NCBI GenBank assembly: GCA_934717555.1
Contig: CAKUYY010000019.1
Span: forward strand, 1 to 23,542
DNA from: an uncultured Clostridium sp.
GTDB taxonomy: Bacteria; Bacillota; Clostridia; Oscillospirales; Acutalibacteraceae
Reading direction: 5' to 3'
DNA: 23,542 nucleotides
Shown: positions 6,532-14,505 of the stretch, in pieces
Position numbering within the stretch: position 1 is the stretch's first letter
How the letters are laid out: each line of letters opens with the position of its first letter
Notes under the pieces: model-generated
Seen by the model: the letters and a program-made list of their open reading frames with translations, nothing else
Database searches by the model: none
Told to the model about the DNA's origin: nothing
Translations under genes and position numbers: made by a program

Positions 6532-7896
6532 ATGAGTTTAGATAGCAAGCTTGCATTGCTGAAAGAAGCAAAGGAAGCTACCCAGCAAACCAAGGCTTTC
6601 CAGCGTTTGCAGACCCTTTTCGATGAGGGAACTTTTGTGGAAATTGACAGCTTTGTGAAATCCGGTGACAGCTATGCGGAAGCAGTTGCGGGATTTGGCA
6701 GCGTGGATGGATGCCCTGTCTATGCATTTGCCCAGAACAGCGACATTGCTGGAGGGGCTATGTCTAAGGCGCAGGCGGCAAAGATCAGAAAGGTATATGA
6801 TCTTGCTGCGAAAACGGGAGCGCCAGTGGTTGGACTGTATGATTCAGTAGGCGCCCGCTTAAAAGAGGGGAGCGATATGTTAGCTTCTTATGGCGACCTG
6901 CTCCTTGCCAGCAACAACCTTTCTGGTGTGGTTCCTCAAATCTCTGTTGTATTGGGTCCGTGTCTGGGTACCAGCGCAATGATTGCGGTAAGTGCGGATA
7001 TTGTCATCATGTCAGAAAAAGGCCAAATGGCCATTGCTACTGACGGCGTAGACGGCACATTAGCTTCTGCACAGAAGACAGGTTTGGCTCATATTGCAGC
7101 GAAGGATGAGAAAGAAGCGATTGCCGCTGTGAGGAAAGTGGTTACTATGCTGCCTTCCAATAACCTGTCCAATGCGTCTATTTCTGAGTTTGCGGACGTT
7201 GTCTCTACTGCTGAAGCAGATGATGTTTATGGAGTTCTCAATGCGGTAATGGATTCCCATAGCTTTGTAGAACTGCAGAAAGAATATGGATGTGCGATTG
7301 TGACAGGCCTTGCAAAATTGGGCGGTAATACGGTCGGTATCGTGGCTTCTCAGCCCAATGTAGATGAAGGAAAGATTGACGCTGATGCCTGCTCCAAGGC
7401 TGCGCGTATGGTGCGCTTCTGTGACGCATTTGCAATTCCGGTACTCACTTTTGTAAACTCTGTGGGATTTGATTCTCTGAAAGAGGCAGTAAAGCTATCC
7501 AATGCTTATTCAGAAGCTACTACTGCAAAGGTGACAGTGATCACGGGCAGCGCTTATGGTCCGTTATATGTAGCCGTGGCGGGAGGTGGCGCCAATGCGG
7601 ACGTTGTCATGGCTTGGCCGGATGCGGCAGTATCCCCGCTGGCCCCGGAAACGGCTGCTATGATTCTGTGGAGTGATCAGCTGCAGGGTTCTCAGAATCC
7701 TATGGAAGATCGTGTACAGCTGATTCAGAAATTTAAAGAGACAGAAGCTTCTCCCTTTGTAGCTGCCGCCGGCGGTTATATCTCCGATATCATCGATCCT
7801 GCTGATACGCGTGCAAAGCTGTTTGCCGCTTTGGACATGCTGGCGGGGAAGAGGGTATCTACCCTGCCCAAGAAGCACGCAAATATTCAAATCTGA
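6532..7896 (+). CDS. divergent acyl-CoA carboxyltransferase-type subunit (transcarboxylase 12S-like)
   Basis: The 454-residue protein has the two-lobed crotonase-type plan of biotin-dependent acyl-CoA carboxyltransferases such as the transcarboxylase 12S subunit, PccB and MmdA. These move CO2 between carboxybiotin and an acyl-CoA. Recognisable parts are FQRLQTLFDEGTFVEID (23-39), the GLYDSVGARLKEG block (101-113), SGVVPQISVVLGPCLG (131-146), GIVASQPN (269-276), the AYSEAT segment (325-330) and DIIDPADTR (419-427). Several defining motifs are changed: GPCAGGASYSPALTD of the 12S protein is GPCLGTSAMIAVSAD, the second-lobe PGF loop with its glycine-rich helix is about nine residues shorter, and AYGGSY is AYGPLY. 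It is also shorter than the usual 500-520 residues. The ribosome binding site is GGAGG in the leader. Function is limited to 'carboxyltransferase family'; the acyl-CoA substrate is uncertain. Confidence 0.82.
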   Translation: MSLDSKLALLKEAKEATQQTKAFQRLQTLFDEGTFVEIDSFVKSGDSYAEAVAGFGSVDGCPVYAFAQNSDIAGGAMSKAQAAKIRKVYDLAAKTGAPVVGLYDSVGARLKEGSDMLASYGDLLLASNNLSGVVPQISVVLGPCLGTSAMIAVSADIVIMSEKGQMAIATDGVDGTLASAQKTGLAHIAAKDEKEAIAAVRKVVTMLPSNNLSNASISEFADVVSTAEADDVYGVLNAVMDSHSFVELQKEYGCAIVTGLAKLGGNTVGIVASQPNVDEGKIDADACSKAARMVRFCDAFAIPVLTFVNSVGFDSLKEAVKLSNAYSEATTAKVTVITGSAYGPLYVAVAGGGANADVVMAWPDAAVSPLAPETAAMILWSDQLQGSQNPMEDRVQLIQKFKETEASPFVAAAGGYISDIIDPADTRAKLFAALDMLAGKRVSTLPKKHANIQI

Positions 7897-7927
7897 TTCT
7901 AATATCATGTCAGGAGGATAAAATAGA

Positions 7928-8308
7928 ATGAAAAATTTAAAAGTAACGGTAAATGGTGTTGCATATGACGTACAGGTAGAAGAAGTAGGGACTTCTTCTG
8001 CTCCTTCTGTAGCGGCCGCTGCTCCTGCTGCTCCCACCCCGGCAGCCCCTGCGGCAAAGCCTGCGGCGGCTCCTAAGGCTGCTGCTCCGGCTGGTGCTGA
8101 GACTATCAAGGCTCCCATGCCGGGCACAATTTTGAATATTCTGGTAAAACCTGGCCAGAAGGTAGCAAAAGGAGATACTTTGTTGATCCTGGAAGCTATG
8201 AAGATGGAAAATGAGATCGTATCCCCCCGCGACGCGGTGGTAGCTGGTGTGAGTGTGAACAAGGGCGAGAGTGTAGACTCCGGAACTCCTCTTGTTTCCC
8301 TCCAGTAA
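7928..8308 (+). CDS. biotin carboxyl carrier protein (transcarboxylase 1.3S-like)
   Basis: The 126-residue protein carries biotin between two carboxyltransferase active sites. The N-terminal 20 residues resemble the start of 1.3S and OadA-type carriers, residues about 26-57 form a flexible Ala/Pro-rich linker, and the biotinyl domain (58-126) contains KAPMPGTI and the biotinylation motif EAMKMEN with Lys92 as the attachment site. The AGGAGG site at 7912-7917 precedes the ATG. It lies between the two carboxyltransferase genes, 31 bases after the first and 13 before the second, which fits a complex of the three. A biotin ligase (BirA) must be encoded elsewhere. Confidence 0.93.
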   Translation: MKNLKVTVNGVAYDVQVEEVGTSSAPSVAAAAPAAPTPAAPAAKPAAAPKAAAPAGAETIKAPMPGTILNILVKPGQKVAKGDTLLILEAMKMENEIVSPRDAVVAGVSVNKGESVDSGTPLVSLQ

Positions 8309-8321
8309 GGGAGGTACCAAC

Positions 8322-9731
8322 ATGGCGAATCAGAAAAAGAAAATTCTTGTTACAGAGACCGTCTTGCGTGATGCGCACCAGTCTCTGATCGCAACCAGAA
8401 TGTCTACCGAAGAAATGCTTCCTATTCTGGATAAGCTGGATAAAGTGGGCTTCCATTCTTTGGAGTGCTGGGGTGGAGCTACCTTTGATTCCTGCCTGCG
8501 CTTTTTGAATGAAGATCCGTGGGAGCGTTTGCGTACCATCCGCAAACATTGCCCCAATACCAAGCTACAAATGTTGTTTAGAGGACAGAATATGCTGGGG
8601 TATCGCCATTATGCCGACGATGTGCTGGAATATTTTGTTCAGCGTTCTGTGGCAAATGGTATCGATATCATCCGCATTTTTGATGCGCTCAACGATATCA
8701 AAAACTTGCAGGTTGCCATCAAGGCAGCTAAAAAAGAGAAAGCCCATGCTCAAGTGGCGATTTCTTATACCACAGGTCCTGTATTCACCAATGAGTATTA
8801 TGTGGATTATGCAAAACGTATTGAGGAAGCCGGCGCAGATTCCATTTGTATTAAGGATATGGCCGCCCTGCTTACTCCCTATCACACAGCGGAGCTGGTA
8901 AAAGCCATTAAGAGTGCGGTATCTATCCCTGTTCAACTCCATACCCACTATACTTCCGGGCTGGCTTCCATGTGCTTGCTCAAGGGGATTGAAGCGGGCG
9001 CTGACATGATTGATACTGCAATGTCCCCGCTGGCGCTGGGAACTTCCCATGCTCCTACTGAATCTATGGTGGCAGCATTGAAGAATACGGAGTATGACAC
9101 CGGCCTGGATCTGGTGCTTCTCAATGAAATCCGGGATTACTTCATGACCTTGCGTCAGAAATATCTGGACAATGGACTGCTTGATCCCAAGATGTTGGCA
9201 ACAGACACCAACGCCCTGATGTATCAGGTGCCCGGCGGGATGCTTTCCAATTTGCTTTCTCAGCTTAAACAAGCGGGAAAAGAAGATCAGCTGGAAGAAG
9301 TATTGAGAGAAGTACCCAAGGTACGCCAGGATTCCGGTTATCCGCCGCTGGTTACACCAACTTCTCAGATTGTGGGAACGCAGGCTGTATTTAATGTTAT
9401 TACAGGCGAACGGTATAAGATGTGCACCAATGAATTCAAAGGCCTGGTAGCTGGCAAATATGGAACCACACCTATGCCGATTGATCCGGAATTCCGTAAG
9501 AAGATTATCGGGGACGAACCGGCAGTTACTTGCCGGCCTGCTGACCTGCTGGAGCCGGAGCTGGATAAACTGCGTGCAGAGATTTCTGAGTGGATTGAAC
9601 AAGAGGAAGATGTTCTCTCTTATGCCCAATTCCCCAAAGTAGCGCTCGATTTCTTCAAAAAGAGACGGGATGCCAAATATAAGATTGATTCCGCCCATGT
9701 AGACATGGAGGAAAAAGTCCATCCGGTGTAA
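8322..9731 (+). CDS. pyruvate/oxaloacetate carboxyltransferase subunit (5S / OadA / PycB-like)
   Basis: The 469-residue TIM-barrel enzyme transfers CO2 between carboxybiotin and pyruvate/oxaloacetate. Key residues are visible: metal-binding Asp17 in TVLRDAHQS, the Lys178 of ICIKDMAALLTP that is carbamylated in relatives, and His207/His209 in QLHTHYTSG. The C-terminal domain (about 300-469) ends without a biotinyl domain, so the carrier is the separate protein upstream; this matches the 5S subunit of transcarboxylase or PycB minus its carrier, not full-length OadA (about 590 residues). AAGGGAGGT (8307-8315) selects the ATG at 8322; an in-frame ATG at 8292 lies inside the preceding gene. No oadB/gcdB-type membrane subunit and no accC follow. 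Confidence 0.92.
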   Translation: MANQKKKILVTETVLRDAHQSLIATRMSTEEMLPILDKLDKVGFHSLECWGGATFDSCLRFLNEDPWERLRTIRKHCPNTKLQMLFRGQNMLGYRHYADDVLEYFVQRSVANGIDIIRIFDALNDIKNLQVAIKAAKKEKAHAQVAISYTTGPVFTNEYYVDYAKRIEEAGADSICIKDMAALLTPYHTAELVKAIKSAVSIPVQLHTHYTSGLASMCLLKGIEAGADMIDTAMSPLALGTSHAPTESMVAALKNTEYDTGLDLVLLNEIRDYFMTLRQKYLDNGLLDPKMLATDTNALMYQVPGGMLSNLLSQLKQAGKEDQLEEVLREVPKVRQDSGYPPLVTPTSQIVGTQAVFNVITGERYKMCTNEFKGLVAGKYGTTPMPIDPEFRKKIIGDEPAVTCRPADLLEPELDKLRAEISEWIEQEEDVLSYAQFPKVALDFFKKRRDAKYKIDSAHVDMEEKVHPV

Positions 9732-9744
9732 TGGAACGAAAACC

Positions 9745-9765
9745 AGCCCCCTCTGGGGGCTTTTT
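9745..9765 (+). terminator. Rho-independent terminator of the carboxyltransferase unit
   Basis: A perfect 7-bp stem AGCCCCC (9745-9751) / GGGGGCT (9755-9761) has a three-base loop and is followed by four more T residues. It lies 13 bases after the stop and closes the three-gene unit. Confidence 0.9.
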
Positions 9766-9832
9766 CGCGTTTGAGAGATTTTAGTCGGTTTTGTAGGAAA
9801 GAAAGTCAATTTTTTCGATCTAATTGCATTGG

Positions 9833-9862
9833 TTGACAACAAACGGGCAAAACTGGTAAAAT
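9833..9862 (+). promoter_or_regulatory. sigma-A-type promoter of the yicC-thiN operon
   Basis: A perfect TTGACA (9833-9838) and TAAAAT (9857-9862) are separated by 18 bases. It is the only strong promoter seen ahead of the long housekeeping operon and gives a leader of roughly 75 bases. Confidence 0.75.
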
Positions 9863-9873
9863 AAAAAGAGAGC

Positions 9874-9899
9874 TTGCCTTTTTCCGCGTGAATAGGCAA
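9874..9899 (+). repeat. inverted repeat in the yicC leader
   Basis: TTGCCT (9874-9879) and AGGCAA (9894-9899) form a perfect 6-bp inverted repeat with a 14-base loop in the untranslated leader, just after the likely transcription start. No T-run follows, so it is not a terminator. It could stabilise the 5' end of the transcript or bind a factor. Confidence 0.35.
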
Positions 9900-9945
9900 T
9901 GATTGTAATATAAAAACAACATGTGGAGAAGGGACGGTTGTGGTT

Positions 9946-10824
9946 ATGATTAAGAGCATGACCGGTTATGGAAGAGCGGAAGGAACCGTTGATGGTCGGG
10001 ATATCGTGGTAGAAATTAAGTCGGTAAACCATCGGTATTTTGAATTTTCATCCCGCACTTCCCGTGGATATAATTTTTTAGATGAGAAATTGAAATCCTA
10101 TTTGCAAGGGAAAATTGCCCGTGGTAAAGTGGATGTTTTTTTGACCATTCAAACAGTAGAAGATGTGGCTTCGGAAGTCCACATCAATCATTCTCTGGCG
10201 GCTGGATATGTCAATGCCTTGCGGGAATTGCAGGAACGTTATCATTTGGCCGATGATATTTCGGTTTCCGTTGTAGCCCGTTATGCGGATATCTTTTCTG
10301 TGCACAAGGCCCCGGAAGACGAAGACGAGACTTGGAATGCGGTTCGTCAAGTTTTGGATAAAGCGCTGGAACATTTCTTTGCGATGCGGGAAGCGGAAGG
10401 CGCCCGCATGAAAGCTGATATGGAGGGAAGGGCCGCGGCTATCCTTTCCCTGGTAGAAAAGATAGAGGAACGGTCCCCTGAGACTGTAAAAGAATATCAG
10501 GAGAAATTGCAGCAGCGTCTGGAGGAGATGTTACAGGAGGCCAAAGTAGAAGAACAGCGCCTGGTGACAGAAGCCGCTATTTTCGCAGATAAAGTGGCGG
10601 TAGCGGAAGAGACAGTTCGCTTACGCAGCCATTTTGAACAGATGCATGAAATGCTTTCCTCAGATCAGGCTGTGGGGAGAAAGCTGGACTTTCTGGTTCA
10701 GGAAATGAACCGGGAGGCCAATACCATTGGATCTAAGGCTCAGGACGCTGATATCGCCCATATGGTGGTGGATATGAAAGCGGAGATAGAAAAGATCCGC
10801 GAACAAGTTCAGAATGTGGAATAA
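9946..10824 (+). CDS. yicC: YicC family endoribonuclease-like protein
   Basis: The 292-residue protein belongs to the YicC/YloC family. Members are linked to RNA turnover, and the E. coli and Bacillus proteins have reported endoribonuclease activity. The N-terminus MIKSMTGYGRAEG and the following IKSVNHRYFEFSSR are diagnostic. The middle is helical and acidic, and the C-terminal DUF1732 region contains DFLVQEMNREANTIGSKAQD. An in-frame GTG at 9940 is possible, but the family starts at MIKSMTGYGR, so ATG at 9946 is preferred; the GGAGAAGGG site at 9925-9933 serves either. It is the first gene of the large operon, immediately upstream of remA as in Bacillus. Confidence 0.95.
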   Translation: MIKSMTGYGRAEGTVDGRDIVVEIKSVNHRYFEFSSRTSRGYNFLDEKLKSYLQGKIARGKVDVFLTIQTVEDVASEVHINHSLAAGYVNALRELQERYHLADDISVSVVARYADIFSVHKAPEDEDETWNAVRQVLDKALEHFFAMREAEGARMKADMEGRAAAILSLVEKIEERSPETVKEYQEKLQQRLEEMLQEAKVEEQRLVTEAAIFADKVAVAEETVRLRSHFEQMHEMLSSDQAVGRKLDFLVQEMNREANTIGSKAQDADIAHMVVDMKAEIEKIREQVQNVE

Positions 10825-10887
10825 TTTTTGATCCGGATTTTTCTGGAGAAAAACAGGTATCATTTTCATGAAGCAGGAGGAGCCCAG

Positions 10888-11163
10888 ATGAAATTAATCA
10901 ATATCGGATTCGGGAATATGGTTTCCGCAAACCGTCTGGTAGCCATTGTCAGCCCAGAATCCGCGCCTATCAAACGTATTATTCAAGACGCGAAGGAGAA
11001 AGGGACTCTGATTGATGCCACCTATGGCCGGCGGACCCGAGCGGTTATTGTTACCGACAGTGACCATGTGATCCTTTCGGCGGTTCAGCCGGAGACAGTT
11101 GCCAACCGATTAAGTGACCGGGACGAAGATCCTGCTGAGGAGGCGGTGGAAAATGAGGAATAA
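10888..11163 (+). CDS. remA: extracellular matrix regulator RemA (DUF370)
   Basis: RemA is a small DNA-binding protein that in Bacillus subtilis activates biofilm matrix and osmoprotection genes. This 91-residue copy is complete: MKLINIGFGNMVSANRLVAI, IVSPESAPIKRIIQDA and LIDATYGRRTRAVIV match the family closely, including Arg50-Arg51 region residues implicated in DNA binding. The last 15 residues are an acidic tail not present in the Bacillus protein. AGGAGG at 10875-10880 is seven bases before the ATG. It overlaps gmk by 11 bases. In Clostridia without Bacillus matrix operons its targets are unknown. Confidence 0.95.
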   Translation: MKLINIGFGNMVSANRLVAIVSPESAPIKRIIQDAKEKGTLIDATYGRRTRAVIVTDSDHVILSAVQPETVANRLSDRDEDPAEEAVENEE

Positions 11164-11767
11164 TAGTGGCCTTCTGGTCGTTTTTTCCGGACCGTCGGGG
11201 GTGGGAAAGGACAGCTTGCTTCAGCGCCTGTTAGAGGTTAATCCGCAAATTAGATTGTCTGTTTCCGCCACTACCCGTTCCCCTCGAGGGGAAGAACAAC
11301 ATGGAAAGGATTACTTTTTCCTGTCCAAAGAAGAGTTTCAGGAAATGATTGATCAGGACGGTATGCTGGAATATGCTCTTTACTGTGAAAATTATTACGG
11401 GACGCCCCGCCAGCCGGTAGAAGAGGGGATAAAACAAGGGCAAGACGTTATTTTGGAAATTGAAGTACAGGGCGGAGCCCAGGTTCGCCAGCAGAATCCT
11501 GCTTCTGTAAGCATTTTTGTTTTGCCTCCTTCTATGAAGGTGCTTTCCCAGCGTCTGCATAAACGTGGAACAGATTCTGAAGAGGTTATTCAAAAGAGAC
11601 TGCAAAAGGCAAGGGAAGAAATCCGGAGAGCGGATCAATACGATTATGTTGTGATGAACGATGATTTGGAGGAATGTGTACAGGAGATCTGTGAGATTCT
11701 TTCTGCGGAGAAAAAGAAGGCTTCCCGGTCAGGGAATTTAATAGAAGAGGTGTTAAATAATGAGTAG
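11153..11767 (+). CDS. gmk: guanylate kinase
   Basis: This cytosolic enzyme phosphorylates GMP to GDP with ATP. The 204-residue protein shows the P-loop GPSGVGKD (13-20), followed by the GMP-binding stretch SVSATTRSPRGEEQHGKDYFFL (around 36-57), DVILEIEVQGGAQVRQ, and the lid segment with KRGTDSEEVIQKRL. The length is normal. The ATG at 11153 follows GAGGAGG (11137-11143) and overlaps the end of remA; upstream in-frame starts would add a non-homologous leader. Its stop overlaps the rpoZ start, so remA, gmk and rpoZ are translationally linked. Confidence 0.97.
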   Translation: MRNNSGLLVVFSGPSGVGKDSLLQRLLEVNPQIRLSVSATTRSPRGEEQHGKDYFFLSKEEFQEMIDQDGMLEYALYCENYYGTPRQPVEEGIKQGQDVILEIEVQGGAQVRQQNPASVSIFVLPPSMKVLSQRLHKRGTDSEEVIQKRLQKAREEIRRADQYDYVVMNDDLEECVQEICEILSAEKKKASRSGNLIEEVLNNE

Positions 11768-11963
11768 ACCATCTGTTGATGATATGTTGGCGGGCAGAAC
11801 CAGCCGGTATGCTTTGGTGATTGCTGTGGCGAAGAGAGCTCGTGAAATCTCCAGTGAGGCGGAAGCCAAGGAAGAAATTTTGCTGGAAAAGCCAGTGAAT
11901 ATTGCTATTCGGGATTTCGAAAATCATAAATATGTGATCGATGAGCCGGATCGTAATGATTAA
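11760..11963 (+). CDS. rpoZ: DNA-directed RNA polymerase omega subunit
   Basis: Omega assists assembly and folding of the beta-prime subunit of RNA polymerase. The 67-residue protein has the conserved SRYALVIAVAKRAREI block (residues 15-30) and the later KPVNIAIRDFENHKY, typical of Firmicute omega. It starts within the last codons of gmk, with GAGGTG a few bases upstream. In most related clusters coaBC follows; here only 57 bases separate rpoZ from priA and they contain no gene. Confidence 0.95.
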   Translation: MSRPSVDDMLAGRTSRYALVIAVAKRAREISSEAEAKEEILLEKPVNIAIRDFENHKYVIDEPDRND

Positions 11964-12020
11964 AAGACAGATTTCCCTTTCCCGGGATTTTTATTTTGGA
12001 TTTATTCGGGAGAGAGAGGT

Positions 12021-14486
12021 ATGAACCCCGGTCAGATAGCGAGAGTGGCTGTGGAAGGAACTGCATACCATTTTGACAAAGCATACGACTATCAGATTCC
12101 GCCCGGGCTGCAAGGCAGGACGGTAACCGGATGCCGTGTGCTTGTCCCTTTTGGGGGAGGAAATCGTACCAGACAGGGAATCATTGTGGAGGTATTGGAA
12201 GAATCCGAACGTTGGGAAACTTGTAAGCCTATCCATGCGTTGTTGGATTCATCTCCACTTTTATATCCAGAAATGATTGAATTGGCATTTTGGATGAAAA
12301 AACGTTATTTTTGTACCCTGTTTGATGCGTTTCGGGTGATGCTGCCAGCAGGTATCCATTATCGAATAGAGGCGTCTTATCGGCTCAGCCCGGATATTCC
12401 TCCGGAAAAATTAAAAAAATTATCTCCAGAGGGCTTACAGGTTGTGGAATATCTATCCCGCAGCCGGGAAGCGATTTCCAAGACAAAGCTAATGGAAAAA
12501 CTTCATTTATCTTCTCACGAGGATATTTTTGAAAAGATGGCTAAGCAGGGAATCCTTTTGCAGGAAGAAGGCGCTACGCGTCGGATGGGGGATGCCTCCG
12601 TACGGATGCTCCGGTTGACAGAACAAGGGGAAAATTATACCGGCAAACTTACCCAAAAACAACAGGAAGTGCTGTCTATCTTGCGTGGAGAGGAAACGGC
12701 TTCTGTGAAAGAGGTATGCTATTATACAGGAGTGACAGTTGCAGTTGTCCAGGGATTAGCTAAAAAAGGCCTGGTGGAATATTTTGATCAGGAATATTTT
12801 CGGCTTCCTGGGTTGGAGAAGGAAGAGGAAAAAGGGCCTTTGCCTGATATCCACCTCACATCGGAACAGCAAAAAGCGTATGAGGAACTTCTTACTGGTT
12901 ATCACAGCGGTAAGGGACAGGTTTCCTTGTTGTATGGCGTGACAGGCAGCGGCAAGACGTCAGTCTTCTTAAAATTGATTGAGACGGTGAGCGGCGAGGG
13001 AAAAGGCGTTATTGTTATGGTGCCGGAAATATCCCTTACCCCACAGATGGTTTCCCTATTCCGCAGACGTTTTGGAAATCGGGTAGCGGTTTTTCACAGC
13101 GGGTTATCTATGGGGGAGCGTATGGATGAGTGGAAACGGGTCAAACAAAAGAAAGCTACGATTGTTGTTGGTACCCGGTCCGCTATTTTTGCGCCTCTCG
13201 ATGATATAGGCCTGATTATTATGGACGAGGAACAGGAATATACTTATAAATCAGAGAATTCCCCTCGTTTTCATGCGCGGGATGTGGCGAAATTTCGTTG
13301 CCAGTCCCATCATTGTCTGCTTTTATTGGCCTCTGCTACGCCCTCCTTAGAAAGTTTCTATGCGGCTGTTTCCGGCCATTACCAGTTACACCGCCTTCCT
13401 TCCCGTTATGGCAATGCGCAGCTGCCAGAAGTCATTGTGGCTGATATGAATCAGGAGATGGAGGCTGGTAATACCAGTTCTTTTAGTTCTGTGTTGTTAG
13501 ATTGCCTAGAGGAAAATATCCGGCGGGGGCAGCAGTCGATTTTATTATTGAACCGAAGAGGGTATCATACCTTTGTGTCCTGCCGTTCCTGTATGGAAGT
13601 GCTGACTTGCCCACATTGCAGTATTTCTATGACTTATCATGCCGCGAATCATCGCTTAATGTGCCATTATTGCGGGTACTCCGTGGAGTTTACGGATGAG
13701 TGCCCAATATGTCATCAAAGGGAACTCCGTTATACAGGGATGGGAACCCAACGAGCCCAACAGGAATTAGAGGCATTTTTTCCGGATGCGCGTATTTTGC
13801 GAATGGATACCGATACCACGATGGCCAAAGATTCCCATGAAAGAAAACTGGCCCAGTTTGCCCAGGGGGAATATGATATTATGTTGGGGACCCAGATGGT
13901 AGCCAAAGGCCTGGATTTTCCGAATGTGACATTAGTGGGGGTACTTTCGGCTGACCAGTCGCTTTACAGCGATGACTTCCGAAGCTATGAACGGACATTT
14001 TCTCTGCTTACCCAGGTAGTAGGGCGTTCCGGGAGGGGGACCCAGGCGGGAAAAGCCGTTATCCAGACGTTTACCCCTGAAAATCCGGTCATCCGTATGG
14101 CGGCGGCCCAGGATTACGGGGCATTTTATCAGTCGGAAATTGTTATGCGCAAGGCAATGCTGTATCCGCCATTTGCGGATTTGTGCGTATTGGGATTTGT
14201 GGGCGCCCAGGAGGAAAAAACCGCCCGGGCGTCACAGTCTTTTTTCCAGAGATTGAGGGAACTGGCACAGACAAGGTATTCCGGGATACCTCTGCGGGTA
14301 TTGGGGCCTTCCAGCGCCTCTATTGCCAAGGTCAGCAATAAGTACCGGTATCGGATTATTATCAAATATCGTAATTGCCAGCAGTTTCGGGATATGATGT
14401 CCCAATTGCTGATAGAATATGGAAAACAAAGAGAATATGCGGATGTGTCGGTATTTGCCGATATCAATCCCGACCGTGTTTTATGA
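12021..14486 (+). CDS. priA: primosomal protein N' (replication restart helicase PriA)
   Basis: PriA recognises stalled forks and reloads the replicative helicase. The 821-residue protein contains the N-terminal 3'-end binding domain (about 1-105), a winged-helix region, a superfamily 2 helicase core with Walker A GVTGSGKT (306-313), motif II DEEQE (402-406), motif III ASATPS (437-442) and motif VI QVVGRSGRG (665-673), and an inserted zinc-binding region with eight cysteines in four CxxC pairs (C521/524, C530/533, C548/551, C561/564). Motif II is DEEQ where E. coli and Bacillus have DEEH. The GGGAGAGAGAGGT site lies directly before the ATG. Full length, no frameshift. Confidence 0.97.
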   Translation: MNPGQIARVAVEGTAYHFDKAYDYQIPPGLQGRTVTGCRVLVPFGGGNRTRQGIIVEVLEESERWETCKPIHALLDSSPLLYPEMIELAFWMKKRYFCTLFDAFRVMLPAGIHYRIEASYRLSPDIPPEKLKKLSPEGLQVVEYLSRSREAISKTKLMEKLHLSSHEDIFEKMAKQGILLQEEGATRRMGDASVRMLRLTEQGENYTGKLTQKQQEVLSILRGEETASVKEVCYYTGVTVAVVQGLAKKGLVEYFDQEYFRLPGLEKEEEKGPLPDIHLTSEQQKAYEELLTGYHSGKGQVSLLYGVTGSGKTSVFLKLIETVSGEGKGVIVMVPEISLTPQMVSLFRRRFGNRVAVFHSGLSMGERMDEWKRVKQKKATIVVGTRSAIFAPLDDIGLIIMDEEQEYTYKSENSPRFHARDVAKFRCQSHHCLLLLASATPSLESFYAAVSGHYQLHRLPSRYGNAQLPEVIVADMNQEMEAGNTSSFSSVLLDCLEENIRRGQQSILLLNRRGYHTFVSCRSCMEVLTCPHCSISMTYHAANHRLMCHYCGYSVEFTDECPICHQRELRYTGMGTQRAQQELEAFFPDARILRMDTDTTMAKDSHERKLAQFAQGEYDIMLGTQMVAKGLDFPNVTLVGVLSADQSLYSDDFRSYERTFSLLTQVVGRSGRGTQAGKAVIQTFTPENPVIRMAAAQDYGAFYQSEIVMRKAMLYPPFADLCVLGFVGAQEEKTARASQSFFQRLRELAQTRYSGIPLRVLGPSSASIAKVSNKYRYRIIIKYRNCQQFRDMMSQLLIEYGKQREYADVSVFADINPDRVL

Positions 14487-14505
14487 GAGAAGGAGGATGC
14501 CTGTT

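Noticed and set aside
7977..8100. Repetitive Ala/Pro codons in the biotin carrier as a possible DNA repeat
   Set aside because: It is the normal flexible linker of biotin carrier proteins encoded by GCT/GCG/CCT codons, not a separate repeat element.
7564..8262. 232-codon - strand frame across the end of the 12S-like gene and the biotin carrier gene
   Set aside because: The Ala/Gly-rich part is the reverse of the Ala/Pro-rich linker codons of the biotin carrier. It crosses two well-supported + strand genes and has no independent support.
8565..9959. 464-codon open frame on the - strand opposite the 5S-like carboxyltransferase gene
   Set aside because: It lies almost wholly antisense to a gene with clear catalytic motifs, its protein resembles no known family and is rich in unusual residues, and no ribosome binding site or promoter is seen. 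It is a shadow of codon bias on the + strand.
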